Shown: positions 1 through 13,108, numbered from the stretch's first letter. The stretch is DNA of 64,000 nucleotides from Cryptomeria japonica (GCF_030272615.1 NC_081407.1:141550897-141614896), one strand, 5' to 3'. Translations and numbers: made by a program. Notes: a model not told the origin generated them from the letters alone.

Positions 1-2638
1 AGGTTAAACTCAATCTCTAGCCTATGCATAAAGAGTGCCTATGATATGGTTAATGACAATGCAAGAATTGATGTGTGTGAATGGCTTAAAGATGAACTAA
101 TTGACAATTTGGGAAAGATAAAGAAAGACAAAAAGGGGACATTCAGATTTGGAAATCTACTTGTTTGTTTAATGTTGCACATAACCAAACAAGTACCCGG
201 TATTGGTAATAGGAATCTTGGTTTTGATATATCGGTAGGCAAACAGTTGTCAGATTTACTAAACAACATGGGAGAGAACAGAGAAAAGAACATAAATGAG
301 TACTTTCAGGCATTAAAAGCCCGAATGAAGACTAGAGTTAGATTGTCACAAGCAATTGTGAACAAGTATAAAGATAAAATCTGTTTTTTTATAAAGAAGG
401 ATGAAATTTGGATGGAGGCAGTTATCCCAAGAACCATCTGGGTTACTGAAATTGGATATGAAACTGATGACCATATAATAGAAACATATGCAAAAGCCCT
501 CCTAGAAGCACCTAAGGAACCTAAAGAAGAGTTATTTGGCAGTGCTGAGACTATTGAAAAACAAATTCAATCAAAGAAAAATGTTAAAAAGGTTGAAGCA
601 ACAGTTAGAAAAGGATCAAGGAAAGCTAAAGCTATTAAGGAAGATGTACTTAAACGAACTGGCATCACTGAAGATGAGTTAGAAGCACTTCAACCGGAAA
701 CACACCTTTCACCGGTTGGAACTTCTTCAGAAAGTGATATACCAGTTGCATTCAAAAGAGTTTAGAGAAAAAGGAAACCTTCACCGGTATCTACACCTTC
801 TCCTAGAAGAACTAGACAAAAACAACAGACAGTAAGGCCCCCAGCTAAGAAGTTAACTCCAAAGAAGAAGTTAACCCCTAAGAAGAAGACTCAACAAACC
901 ATTGCTCCAATTGACAAACTTCTCAATGAAATAACAGAGGATGGCAAGCTGAAAAACATCAACAGATTATATGACTCATTATCAGCTGATGACAAGGAAA
1001 AAGTTGAAAATAGTGTAATCCTACACTTGGACATCTACAAGAAATTTCTGATGCAAGTTGTTGATGAAATATCGGCAAAACTATACAAAAGACTTGAAGC
1101 TAGAAGACAAGCTATTGTTGAGCTTGACAAGAAAATAAAATTTGAAAAACTACTTGTTGTACATCCTGTAAACTCACCCAAAGAGATAGATGAACTGATC
1201 TCTGAGGCTAACCGGTCAGTATTTTCAATTGCACACCGGTATATAGCACTTATGGTAGGTAGAGTAAATGAGGTAAAAGAAGAAACTGCTAATGCATGGG
1301 ACATATTCCTTGTAGAGAAGGAAAAGAAGGAAGAATATAGAAGCTCTAAACCCATCAAAGTATATCAGAAGGATAAGGGAAAAGGTAAGGTTGGTGGACC
1401 ACCCAGCATAAAAATAATAGATAACTTATCCCCACCGCCTCTAGATACTCCATCGGTAGTTACTATTGACAATCAACCGGCTAGTGAGAGTATGGACAAA
1501 CCACAGGAGGACACAAATCCTGACTCTGAAGTGTTATACACAATGAACATTGGCACTCAAAAGGTCAATATTGTGGTAGATAAGGATTCAACAGGGAAAA
1601 TAGATGTGGCAAATGAGCCACCGGTAATAGATAGCACAGAAGGTAAACTGGTAGGTGGCAACACTGAGGAACAGGCAAAGCAATAGGCTCCCTCACAATA
1701 ACAGGTCCATGCAGAGACAGTGCCACCGGCAACAACTGAGCAACTCAAACCTTTGCTTAAAGAAATGCAAACACAAACTGACCTACCAGAGGTCACTGCA
1801 AGCAAAGAGGTTACTCCCACTGGCAGTATACAGATTGTTGGCTCTTCTATTGCAGATTTTAGACCAACAAATGTGACAGAAGTTCTTTTGGATTCCATCA
1901 AGAAGATAACAAAGTGTAGCTCACAAGCATACAAAGCTATTGATGACACAATTCCAATTTTGAAAATGATAGCACCCAAGTGCAATATAGATAATAAAGA
2001 TTCTTTGAATCAACTTGACACATTGTCTAAGTATATTACTAACAACATTGTGACAGTTGAACAAATAAATGAGGAAGCATTCAAGGAGAAACTTGAGAAG
2101 GAAAAACACAAATTCTTTGAAGAAGAAATAAAGAAGTGTATAAGACAATTTGACACTCTTTTACCAAAACTATGTAGTACACTAAAAGAATTCAAAACTT
2201 TGTACATAGATACATGTAAAACTAACTTTTTTGACAGTAGATATAGACAAGAAGATCAGCAAGGTATAGGAGGAAATAAATCAACTAGCTGATAATTTCA
2301 TTAATTCATCTGAACCACTATCAGTTTTTGAGTAGAAAATAACAGGTTTTGAGGAGGAACTCCTAAAACTGGAAAGAGAAAAGGAAAGAATAAAAGGAAA
2401 GGCAAAAGATCTAAAATGGAGACTTAGCCCAAAATTGGACTACCTTGCCTCCTTAAGAAAAGAGATATCTGAGGCTTTAATTCAAGGACAAAAAAAATTG
2501 GCACAGCAAATGCAACACCTCACCGGTACAATTCATAGGACAAAGGTCGCATTAAAAGACAGCAAATGATTCACTGAGAGCCTGAATCTGGTATTGGAAG
2601 ACCTCTTTCAAATTGTAACCAACTGGTTGCAAGGATGA
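1..2638 (+). pseudogene. X ORF of element E1 (decayed, 5' part outside the window)
   Basis: I do not recognise this protein family. The frame is already open at base 1 and runs in one register to about 2230, interrupted only by stops at 763-765 (TAG), 1684-1686 (TAG) and 1699-1701 (TAA); a frameshift near 2230 moves the last part to another frame, which ends after the motif IVTNWLQ near 2638. Visible parts: a globular segment with FGNLLVCLML and EAVIPRTIWVTE, a Lys/Pro-rich basic linker (about 770-900), a helical segment, an acidic Thr/Pro-rich linker and a C-terminal coiled coil. The same order occurs in E2 (5634-8390) and E3. It occupies the position of pol in an LTR element yet has no RT, RNase H or integrase motif. 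A captured host gene is the simplest reading; function unknown. Confidence 0.75.
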
Positions 2639-2863
2639 AGATAGAAACCACACTCAATTGACACTTTGATAACCTTTTTCATTGATGCCAAAGGGGGAGT
2701 AGTGGTATGAGAAAAATAATCAGCAAATGGCTCATCAGCTCAGGGGGAGCACATATTCTTTTGGTACACAACTTTTTGGTAAGACAATTCTGGTAGAAAC
2801 TTTTTGGATGACAATTTTTGGATTTTTCTCATGAGTGTTGCCATCAATGCCAAAGGGGGAGAT
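2639..2863 (+). other. 3' untranslated region and polypurine tract of E1
   Basis: It contains three G-rich tracts, CAAAGGGGGAG near 2692, CAGGGGGAG near 2738 and AAAGGGGGAGAT at 2852-2863. The last abuts the LTR and is the likely primer for plus-strand DNA. The same triple arrangement is found in E2, and similar tracts lie at the corresponding ends of E3 and copia element C. Confidence 0.75.
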
Positions 2864-3656
2864 TGTTGGCAAATGCACACTCCAATGAGACATTGTAGGT
2901 GATTGAAGGTTTTGTCATTGATGGCAACCTTGCAATCCTATGACACCGACAAGACAAATTTACTGGCACTAGCAAAGGCAGACTCTACACCGGCACACAG
3001 ACCACCGGCAGTGAAAGGAAGCATGCCGGCACCCAGGCCGACAGGAATTTTGTTTGTAATATATTTTGTAATTATTGTAAAATCATTGTAATCCGACTTG
3101 GCAAATTGTAAAATGACTCATATATGTATGAGATCATTATAGAACATTTGTAAGGAAGTAGATAGGCGAAATAAGGAAGACCTATTATGCGAATTATAGG
3201 TTAAGGGTTTATGTATGAAGCAGAGCTAAAACTGATACTGGATCTGGCATAGTAGATGCTATTTTGAAGCAGTACAAGATATTGGATTTACATAATCTAT
3301 TTTGTAAGTCAGTGAGACTTCCCATTTTATAATTGAGCAATGCGCTCTAAGCAGTTGGCCTTCCTGCATGTGCAGGCCCCTATTGTAAGAGTAATATTCA
3401 CTTATTGGCCAGTAAGCGAATATTGTGGGTCACAAATCCCACCGAGGTTTTTCCCACACCGGGTTTCCTCGTTAAACTACTGTGTTATGGTGTGTTTTCT
3501 TATGGTTATTATTATTTATGTTTACTGCACTATTTTTGTTTACCGGTAGACAGTATTGATATGCTTTTCATGTTTTAAATTGAAGAAAATTAGTAAACCG
3601 GTAAGATACTGATTCACCCCCCCCCCCCCCTCTCAGTATCTCTAGGAATCCTAACA
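2864..3656 (+). repeat. 3' LTR of E1
   Basis: A 793-bp segment that begins TGTTGGC directly after a polypurine tract and ends CTAACA. It aligns with the E2 LTR at 8588-9386 with much divergence, sharing the word GACTCATATATGTATGAGAT near 3115-3135 (probable core promoter area) and a poly-C run at about 3617-3630 just before the 3' end. No primer binding site follows, so this is a 3' LTR. The next base is inside E2 gag, so E1 probably inserted into E2; the predicted duplicated target is AGCTC (3657-3661). Confidence 0.8.
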
Positions 3657-4737
3657 AGCTCTTGTAGATTATGATGTAGAGAAATTGAAGAATATCAAAC
3701 TTGAAGATGATCTAAGGATTACACAAGAATTCATTAAAGAACTTCAAGAGAACTTTGCTAGAGCACAAAATAAAAGAAAAGAACTTCATGAGAAGATGCA
3801 GAAAGATGATGATGAAAATGAAACTCTTAGAGAACTTGCAAACAAGCTGAGACAAGAAAACAGTAATATGAAGAATGAAATGCAAGATATGACTATGAGT
3901 TTATGTAAAGATATTGAAGACAGGAAAAAGAATGAAGAAGACTTAACTAGGAGACTCAATGATGCTGGAAATGAAAAATCTAAGACTTAAGTCATGAAAA
4001 TGATTGTTGAAGATAGATCTGATTCACATGCAACATGATAAAACTGAGCTTATGAGACAAAAGGGAATTCTGGAAAATGAGTTGGCTACTGCAAATAAAC
4101 ACAAAGACAAATTTAAGAAAAGTTCAAAGGAGCTTGAGGACATGCTAAAAAGTCAGAAACCTAATGAAGATACTAATGGACTTGGATTTGAAGTTGGAGA
4201 AAGTTCTGATACTGCAAACAATATAGATCAGAAAAAACTGGTAAGAAAACCTAATGCTTATAAGTTTAATGGAAAATGTTTCAATTACAACAAATATGGT
4301 CATAGAGCAAATCAGCGTAGATTCAGAAATAATCAAAATATTAATGCACCTATCAATGTTCTAAATGCAACAAAGTTGGTCATAATTTAGAAAATTGCAG
4401 AATGAATGTGAAATACTATATTTGTGGAAGGTATGGACATTTATCTAATCAATGCAAAACACAAACCGGCGTAGGATATGGAAAGGCTATTCAGAGGAAT
4501 AATGTGACTTGTTATGCTTGTAACAAAATTGGACATATTGTTAAATTTTGTAGAAGCAAGACTTCACCGGCAAATAATAAAGGATCCAGTTTGAAAGGAA
4601 AAGAAAAGGTAGATGAGGTAAAGGAAGAATTTTCAAAACAATGGATTAGGAAGAGAGATCAGATAGTTGATGAAATTGTTTCTATATCGGTAGAACAGAG
4701 TAATCCTCCACTGGCAGGAGGTTCTTCATCCAACTAG
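3657..4737 (+). pseudogene. Gag remnant of E2 with CCHC zinc knuckles
   Basis: This is the 3' part of a Ty1/copia-type gag. A long acidic and basic coiled coil (3685-3990, and in another frame 4004-4390) is followed by zinc knuckles around 4400-4560. One knuckle keeps CX2CX4HX4C (CYACNKIGHIVKFC); another has lost its first Cys (YYICGRYGHLSNQC). Frameshifts occur near 3990 and 4390. The N-terminal part is missing because the E1 LTR ends at 3656. It would form the RNA-packaging particle protein. The homologous gag of E3 lies at 48271-49330 on the minus strand. No protease, integrase or RT follows. Confidence 0.75.
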
Positions 4738-5042
4738 AAAGTAACCCTTTGGGTTTATTGCAGCAAGTTGAAAATCATGCCGATTACCCTCGGTCGATGG
4801 TGAGAAGATAAGATTTCTTTCTTACCGGAAGATGTGTTAATTTTTCACTTAACCGACGAGCATTTAATGTGGTTGGTGGAAGAAATGTCTTTATAAATCA
4901 ACTAATTTCCCTCATTTTTTACTTACCGAGCATTCAAATGAGCAGAGAGCACGAAAACTAAGTGAAGGCATTCAAGGCGAAGGTGCAAAGTGATTTCTTC
5001 AGGCATTCAAAATATTTTCAAGCAAGTAAAAGTTATTTTTCA
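4738..5042 (+). promoter_or_regulatory. Possible internal promoter and leader of the X ORF in E2
   Basis: About 300 bp of non-coding sequence separate gag from the X ORF. TTATAAA at 4891-4897 is a TATA-like box about 150 bp before the ATG at 5043. E3, which has different LTRs, also has a TATA-like word (minus strand, about 47810-47818) some 160 bp before its X-ORF ATG at 47651. This suggests that the X ORF came with its own promoter. Transcription itself cannot be seen from sequence. Confidence 0.4.
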
Positions 5043-8000
5043 ATGGCCTCTTCTTCTACTCCCGAGTTTATTCCGAACCCTACCATTGTGGAAAATCTGA
5101 AACGCCCTAGGCCCATGTTTAAGATAATTCCCGAAATTGCTAAGCAAGATGACTCTATAGAGGCATTTTCGAAAATTCCTAAAGGTGTAGCATTTGCAGA
5201 AGACCCTAGGATTTATATGCATTGCAATATAGAAGAATTAGGTACTGGAGAATTGATGAAAATGTTTACTAAGGTAATTTATGATGAAAATGGTGTTGTT
5301 AAACCTGAACACAAAATTATAGAAACTCTAGGTTTTGTGGAGATACTAAACATTCCCCAATTTCCAGAGGAAGTAGTAATGATTGTATTGAGTAGAGCAC
5401 ATGGAGAATTCTTATGGTTTTTGTTTGCAAAATAACCCAACAAGCAATTAGGCCAGTGACTGGTTTACCCTCAACCGACAGCAGACCTAATAAGACTAAG
5501 AAGATTCCTAACAACAAAGTGATGAGCCTAATCAGAGCAACATCTGACAATAGATCACTAAGAGTAAATGATATCAAAGACATCAATGTGATATTTGTAA
5601 GTATGGTGCTATGGTACAAGACTACACATGCTAATAGGCTAAATTCAGTTTCTAGTCTTTGTATAAACAGTGCTTATGATATGGTTAACAACAATGCAAT
5701 GATAGATGTGTGTGAATGGCTACAAGATGAACTCATTGACAATTTGAAAAAAATCAAAGGAGATAAGAAAGGGACATTCCACTTTGGAAATCTTTTGGTA
5801 TGCTTGATGTTGTATTTCACTAAGGAGATCCCCGATACAGGACTTAAAGACTTTGGATATGATATACCGGTAGGAAAAAAATTACAGGAAGCTTTTACTG
5901 GCATGGGAACTGCTAAAGACAACAACATAATTGAATACTTCAAAACTTTCCAAGCTAAAATGAGAACTAGAGAAAGGCTACCACAGAGTGTAGTTGACAA
6001 ATATAACAAAGAAATTTGTCTTTTTATCAAAAGAGATGAGACATGGATGGAGGCAGTACTCCCTAGGACTATTTGGGTGACTGAGAAGTAGATCTTACCA
6101 TTTTGGAGACGTATGCTAAAGCTTTACTGAAAGCACCAAGAGAACCATCATAAAAAGTCTTGGGTAGTGTTGAGACTATTGAAGGAGATGTAAATTTGTT
6201 GAAGAAAAGGAAGAAAAGAGAAAAAATTATTAGAGATGCTTCTAAGAAAGTTAAGGAAATCAAGGAAAATGTAATCAACATTAGTGGCATATCGGCTAGT
6301 GAGATTGAAGGACTTCAACTAGAGGCACATATTTCACCAATTGACACATCTTTTGGAACCAACAGTGAGAAACCAACAGAGTTTAAAAGAGTTTAAAGAA
6401 GGAAGAGAAAACCTTCATCGGTACCCTCTCCTTCACCTAAGAGAACAAGGACTTTGAGGAAGAAACAACAGGCAGTAAGGGGACCGCCCAAGAAACTCAC
6501 ACCAAAAAAGAAACAACCTGTTACCCCTTCTTTGAATGATTTATTGAATGAGATAACTGATGATGGAAATTTAGCTAATGTACACAAACTGTATAACACA
6601 TTTAATGATTCTGACAGGGAAAGCATTGAGAACAGTATAATTTTACATTTGGACATATATAAAAAGGTTTTAATTGAAGTTGTGGATGACTTACCTAATG
6701 AACTCTATAGAAGATTGGAAGCAAAAAGGATAGCAGTGATGGAATTAGACAAGAAACTGGAAGTTGAAAAACTTCTAGCTATACATCTTGTAAATTCAAA
6801 AGAGGAAATTTATGAATTAATTTCTGAGGCTAACCGATCCGTTTTTGCCAGTGGGTACCGACAAGTAAGCTTAATGGTAGGAAGAGTAAAAGAGATTGCG
6901 GATGAGACTGCAGATAATTGGGATATATTTTTTGTGGAGAAGGAAAAACAAGAGGAAATGAACCGACCAAAAAGACATTTAAAGTGTATCAGAAGGACAA
7001 GGACGAGGGCAAAGGAAAGATTGGTGGAATTCCAAACATCAAGATTACTGACAATCTACCACCACCACCCTTGGATAATGCACCAGTACACACAGATGAT
7101 CCACCGGTTATTGACACTGAAGGTATTACACATGATGACACAAATCCTGAATCTAAGATACTCTTTACCATGAATGTGGATACTCAGGAAGTAAATATTA
7201 TTGTGGACAAGGATAGTTTAGAGGTTAAGGATGACAATGTTGACAGTGGCAACATGGCAGAGAAACCAGTAGAAACTGTTGAGGTTGAGATCCCAACCCA
7301 AATAGAGCAACCATTAGATACTGAAAAACCTACTGAAGGTATAGATGCTGGCACAGGGCCACCGGAGACAGAGATACCGACAGTTGAACTTTCAGGAAAA
7401 CAATCTGAGGCAGAGGTACACACTGAAACAGAGAAACCGACAATCACTGAGACATCAAAACAGTCTAAGAAACCTTTGCAGGTTGAGATGCAAACCCAGA
7501 CTGTTCCACCAGAGGAAAACACAAGTAAAATGGTTACAACTGATGGAAATACAGAGGTAATAAAGGTAATTGGTCAGACATTTGGCACATCAGCAAGTGA
7601 ATTCGGACCTACCAATGTTACAAAGGTACTTTTGGATTCAATCAAAAAGATAACGGATTGCAATGTATTGGCCTACAAGGCAATTGATAACATTGTACCT
7701 ATTATTAAATTGATTGCACCAAATTGTAACATAGATCATATTAAGGATTCTCTAGGTAAATTGGACACATTGTTAAAATTTATTGCTGACAATGTAATAA
7801 CCATTGATAAAGTGAATGAAGATACAATAAAGGAGAGAGTTGAAAAAGAGAAGGACACATTCTTTGATGACACCATAAAGAAGTGTATAGAACACTTGAA
7901 TACATTATTACCGACACTGAACTCTACAATTTTGGAGTACAAAGAACTATACAAGGAAACATGCAAACCTCACCTTCTGATAGCGGACATAGATAAGGAG

Positions 8001-8390
8001 ATCAGTAAAACACAAAAGGAAATCAATGACACAGCTGATAACATAATTGGTTCATCTGGTCACATATCAGTTTTTGAGCAGGAAATGGCAGGTTTTGAAG
8101 AAAAATTAGAGAAACTTGAGAAAGAAAAGGCAAGGATGAGGTCTAATGCCCAAGAGCTTAAAAATAAACTTTTCCCAAGTTGGACAATCTTATTTCTCAG
8201 AGAATATAGATATCTAAGGCATTTCTTCAAGGAGAGAGATCACTGGAAGATCACATGCACTATCTCACCGACACGATCCAACATACTGAAGCAACCTTGA
8301 ATGACAGCAAAAGGTTTACGCAGAGTCTAAATCTAGTTTTGGCAGATATCTTTTAGATTGTAACCAACTGGTTACAAACTTTGAGGTGAA
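5043..8390 (+). pseudogene. X ORF of element E2 (nearly full length, frameshifted)
   Basis: The most complete copy of the X ORF: about 1,115 codons from ATG 5043 (MASSSTPEFIPN) to a C-terminal IVTNWLQ near 8370. It is broken by frameshifts near 5430, 6090, 6950 and 8170, and by a TAA at 6394-6396 at the same position as the E1 TAG at 763-765. The long frame 6918-8300 covers the acidic Thr/Pro-rich linker and the coiled coil. Segments matching E1 and E3 include the region around ITQQAIRPVTG, FGNLLVCLML, EAVLPRTIWVT and the basic linker KKLTPKKK. I recognise no enzyme motif. Resemblance of the N-terminal half to plant 'transposon-associated' domains is only a guess. Confidence 0.75.
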
Positions 8391-8587
8391 ATTTTTGCAC
8401 TTGTTTGACTATTTTTGACAACCTTTGTTGATGTCAAAGGGGGAGTAGTGGAGAGAAAAATTCTTATTCAGAGGAGATCATTTGCTCAGGGGGAGCACAT
8501 CTTTTTTGAAACTTTTTGGACTTCAGTTTTTGGAACAGTTTTTGGATTTTTCTCATGAGTGTTGCCATCAATGCCAAAGGGGGAGAT
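8391..8587 (+). other. 3' untranslated region and polypurine tract of E2
   Basis: Three G-rich tracts as in E1: CAAAGGGGGAG near 8433, CAGGGGGAG near 8486 and AAAGGGGGAGAT at about 8576-8587 against the LTR. Confidence 0.75.
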
Positions 8588-9386
8588 TAATGGCATTCTA
8601 CATCTTATGAGAATAGTTGATGTTGTCATTGATGGCAACCAATTGGCAATCACCTTGCAACCCACCGACAGTTACCAGCACCAGCAATAGACTTCTACAT
8701 ACACCGACAGACACTTCACAAACATCGACAACAATGCATATCGACACTCAAGCCGACATGGAATAAACTTTTGTTTATTGTTTTATAATGTAATTATCTT
8801 TTGTAAAAGCCAACATGGTATATTGTAAAAGACTCATATATGTATGAGATCTTATAGGTCATTTTGATATGATGTATGAGAAAGAGAGTATAGATGATAT
8901 TTTTGTATAAGGTGATATAGTTGACAGCGAAGGTTTTGGTTATAGACTGAGCTTAATCCGGTATTGAACTTGGCATAGTTGATGTTGATCTGAAGCAGTA
9001 CATTGTATTGGATTTTGTTAATCCATTTTGTAAGTCAGTGAGACTTCAGTTTTGTAGTTGAGCAGTGAGCTCTAGGCTACTAGCCTTCCTGCATGTGCAG
9101 GCCCCTCATTATAAGTAATATTTATTCATTGGCTAGTGAGTGAATATTGTGGGTCACAAATCCCACCAAGGTTTTTACCACACCGGGTTTCCTCGTTAAT
9201 ATCTCATGTTATGGTGTGTTCTCTATGTTGTCTTTGTTATTCTTATTTGCTGCATTAATTCTTATTTACCGATACACTGTTTTGGGATACAAGTTCTTAA
9301 TAAGTTTAAATATTTTGCTAACTGGTTAGACACTGATTCACCCCCCCCCCCTCTCAATGTCTTTGGGACTGTCATTGATTCTAACA
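8588..9386 (+). repeat. 3' LTR of E2
   Basis: A 799-bp LTR related to 2864-3656. The first bases are TAATGGC where E1 has TGTTGGC, so the terminal dinucleotide has mutated. It ends CTAACA and has a poly-C run at about 9340-9350. The sequence immediately after it (TTTAA...) is the interior of the F LTR, which indicates that E2 inserted there. Confidence 0.75.
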
Positions 9387-10255
9387 TTTAAGAGGGCATT
9401 CGCTCTCTCATTTGCATAAGTTGGATAGGTTGAAATTGGAAAGATGCAAGTTGCACAAGCGATCAAGCATTCACATTCAAGCATTCTTTTCTAGCATTGA
9501 GCATTCTCAAGTCTCCCTTCAAGGCTAGGTGTTGCATTCAAGTCAAGAATTCAACCATTGAAGAGGAGATTGATTTCAACATACAATTCCACACAAACAT
9601 TTCTATCAACATTACTACTACAACCTCCCTTGAGGTGATTTACAATTCAGTCTTTCATTTACATCTACTTGCAAGTACTTTCTTTCATTACTTGGTTAAT
9701 TCCAAAACTGGGGTTTGAGCTAAAGGCAAACCCCCAATCCCAACACATTTCCCTCTTTTCTTTGTGTGTAGGTTGTAGGTGCGCAGCTATACTTTCGGAT
9801 TTAGGCTTCATTTGCAGAGGCGTAAAAACCCTTTTTTGTTTCGCGAATTTTTTGGAGGACCGTGTACATTCCCACCACGGTCTGGACAACTTTTTGTCAA
9901 ATTTGCAGGGCAACTTCGTCGCAACATTTTACTACCAAATCCAGGTGCACAACTTCATCCCATATTTCGATCTCAAGTGATAATCGATTCTTTGTCACTT
10001 TTGCACTACATAACCTAATCAATTCCTTTCCTAATCAAACAAAGGAAGAAGGGATCATCTCAACATTCTTGATTCATTCAGAATTCAATCTATCATCTTT
10101 GTGTGGAGATTGGATCTACTGAATTATCCCTTATCTTCCTAATGTAATGGTGAAAAGTGCTTGAAGGATAATCAATAGTGAAACTCTCATCTCTCTTTGA
10201 GGGAAAGGGTTAGTTTTCCTCTTGATCTATCACTCATCATTTTCACACCATTACA
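9387..10255 (+). repeat. 5' LTR of F, 3' portion
   Basis: Matches 15901-16770 of the 3' LTR and ends CCATTACA. The first roughly 310 bp are absent here; the E2 insertion explains this, and the rest should lie left of the window. Small open frames in this LTR recur in the other copy and are not genes. Confidence 0.8.
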
Positions 10256-10275
10256 TTTTGGTGAACTCGACGTCT
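10256..10275 (+). other. Primer-binding-like site of F
   Basis: TGGTGAACTCGACG begins at 10259, three or four bases after the LTR. F2 has the same word at the same place (60783). The priming tRNA is not assigned. Confidence 0.5.
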
Positions 10276-11353
10276 TGCATGCTTTCTTTTGAACAACATT
10301 GCATATTTTTCATTTACAGTTTTCAAATTTCTGCAAACTTAGTTGTTAAATCACTAAAAACCCTAGTTTTTTAAATTAAAATTGAACTTTTGATTTGTAG
10401 AAATTGTTTGTGGTTATCTTAGATCTGAAAATTGTTTTGTTTGTCAAATTCAATTTCCTCATTGTCTTGTTCAATTTGCAACTAAAATTTACAGAATTAA
10501 GAGGTTACTTGTAAAAACCCTAATTTTCAAAAATCATCTTGAACTTGTGCAAAAATTGGATTTTCATTTAATTTTCAGATTTTGATTGTTCTCAGATTTG
10601 TTTACAATTTTACAATTCAAAATTTCAATTTCCCTCCTTTTTCCCAAAATTCAGAATTCAAAATTAAGTGGTTAGGTCATCAAACCCTAATTTTTAAAAT
10701 TATTTCAAATCAATTTCAATTATATTCAGATTTCTAAACATTTTCCAAGGTGTCCCTATCCATTATGTTTGACCCTTTTCAAAATTGCACTTCAATTCCT
10801 CTTTTTCTTCAAAACCCTACTAGGGTCCTATTTTCACATTTGTGCCTTCATTTTGCCCAGTTAGAGATCGTAAAATTTGCCAATTTTTGGAGGTTAGCTT
10901 TAAAATTATCGTAATGTCCATCCCTGAAATTTTCGAAAAGAGTTGGTCGGACCATGTGCATTCTCGCCACGGTTCTCGACTTTTTTCTCAAAATTTTGGG
11001 AGACTGTTATGACTATATTTAATAGCCTAAATCCAGAAGATTGGCTGATTTTATCGATTTTTTATAGAATCAGAAATACCTTCAAAATTCAACATTGCAA
11101 CTTTCAAGAAATTTTTAAAAATTAAGAGGTTAATTAAAGTCTGCCCTGATTTTAAAAATTCTAATTTTAAAATTAAGTGGTGTTCCCTTGGCCTTAATTT
11201 TAAAATTCCAATTTCCTTTCATTTTTTTGGAAATTGTCTTTCCTTTTCTCCAACAAAGTTCAAATTGTGTAATCATTATATACTTAAATTTTTCATTACT
11301 CAATTTTGTAAGCTTTGTTCTACAATTCAAAATTCAAATTTTCCCTCTAGTGC
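10276..11353 (+). other. Leader of F, no gene seen
   Basis: About 1.1 kb of AT-rich, stop-rich sequence between the primer site and gag, with repeated words of the type AAACCCTAATTTT and AAATTCAAAATT. No credible coding region. Confidence 0.6.
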
Positions 11354-13108
11354 ATGAGTTTTACCACTATTAGTCCTACCTATCATATCCCCATTAGACG
11401 AAGCATTAAAATTAAGGCTTCCCAAGGTTTAATTACCGAGGAAATGGAGCCTAATTTGGATGACTTCTTTAATGAGGATCATGCTAATTCTTCGCATTCT
11501 AATCATGTGCCTATTGATGGATCTCATGATGAAGAAGAAGCTTTAACTAGGGTTTCTTTAGATCAACTTTCTACATTGGACAATCAATTTGATATCTTTC
11601 AACAATGGATGTCCCAAGAATACCCTAATAGTGAAGCTCTTCCATTAATTGAAGGTCTTAAACGCATGCTTCAAAGTGATAAGAATGAAATTGATATATT
11701 GCATGGCATTGCACATATTGTTGATTCTAATGTCATGCCTATCAAGAGTTGTGCCAAAACCCTAGGATACTCACAACCTTCAACACAAGTCAATTCCTCT
11801 ATTCCTTTGACCAATCCTATGAATAGTATTCCTACTTTCACATCTAACATCATGACTACTTTAACTCAAACTGTCATTCCTAGAACCATAGGTCATGGGG
11901 GAAATCCCTCTTCTTCATTTAATCCTCCATCTTTACCTATGTCTTCCATGAGTGTTCCCATTATTCCTCAATCGATCAGTGTGACACAAGGGGGTAATTC
12001 CTTCAACAACTTTATTCCTCTTTTAAGTGTCCCTTTTTTCTGCCCAATCATCACCAATGCCTACTCATCATAGTGTTCCACCACCTTATTCTCAGTCCAT
12101 GCCTTCTTTCAACAACATCACACCACCTTCTCAATCACCTATGTCTAACATCAATTCTTCCACCGAAATGACAATCAACAATCCTGCCCAATCTGTGTCT
12201 TCGTTACAACAGAAAATTGCTTCCATGAGTCAATCCAAGTTTAGTGTGCCCACCTTTGATATTGTGAGCCCACTTTCTCTTGATATTGTTAATGTCATGC
12301 CACCTAAACATGTTGAGATCCCTCAATTGGAACTCTATAATGGAAAAGGTGATCCTCTCATGCATGTCAAAACATTCCAAACCTTGTGTACTGATTTTGC
12401 TTATGATCAACGATTGCTTGCAAAATTGTTTACAAGAACACTAAGAGATAAAGATTTATAATCGTATTTCTCTATGCCTTCCTATTCTATCACTTCCTTT
12501 CAACAACTAGCAAATGCTTTCATCCAACAATTTCAAAACAACATTGGTCCTAAAATCACTTTGACTGATTTAATGCATTGTAAACAAGGTGTTAAAGAGA
12601 AAGTGACTGATTTCATTGGTAGATATAAGCATTTGTGTGCTCAAATTTCTTTTCATGTGCCTGATAATGATATTAAAAGAATTTTTATTTCCAATTTACA
12701 AAAATATATCAAGGAAAAGCTTCTTTTGTCTGAGTTTACTTCCTTTCTGCAATTGTGCACAACACTCCATAATTATCAACTGGATGTGAGTCAAATGGAG
12801 CAATCCACTCCTATGGCTCCGAGTGATGAGGGGGAGAGTGTTCAACACCCATTTGCAAATTTCAAACCAACAAAAACTTCATCAAGTTCAATGATCCAAT
12901 CAACAACAACCATGTGAATGCTACAACAAGTGTGCCTCCTATTTCTAAATTTTTCCAAAGAGAAAGACAATTTACTCCTTTGAATGAATCTTTGCATAGT
13001 ATTATGTCTCAGTTATTGCATATAAATGTTATCAAACTTCCTCCTATAAAACAAGTTGATCCTTCCAAACTTGCATCTCCTTATTTTGATAACAATTCCT
13101 TTTCCTAG
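11354..13108 (+). pseudogene. Gag of element F (Ty3-type, frameshifted)
   Basis: The start at 11354 (MSFTTISPTYH) opens a Ser/Thr/Pro-rich N-terminal region. The capsid-like core follows in another frame (12027-12917): LELYNGKGDPLMHVKTFQTL then SFQQLANAFIQQFQNN, which is the Retrotrans_gag pattern. An in-frame TAA at 12459-12461 and shifts near 12050 and 12915 break it. A knuckle-like segment (FHRQPIHDTEKCFALKNK, about 13109-13165) follows. It would form the virus-like particle. Confidence 0.7.

Noticed and set aside
2864-9386. E1 and E2 read as a tandem LTR-interior-LTR-interior-LTR array from unequal recombination
   Set aside because: The two LTRs and the two interiors are too divergent, and no primer site follows the LTR at 3656; nesting fits better.
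9497-9718. 73-codon frame in the F 5' LTR, with a similar frame at 16010-16234
   Set aside because: The two are copies because both LTRs are copies; no domain and no conservation beyond the LTR itself.
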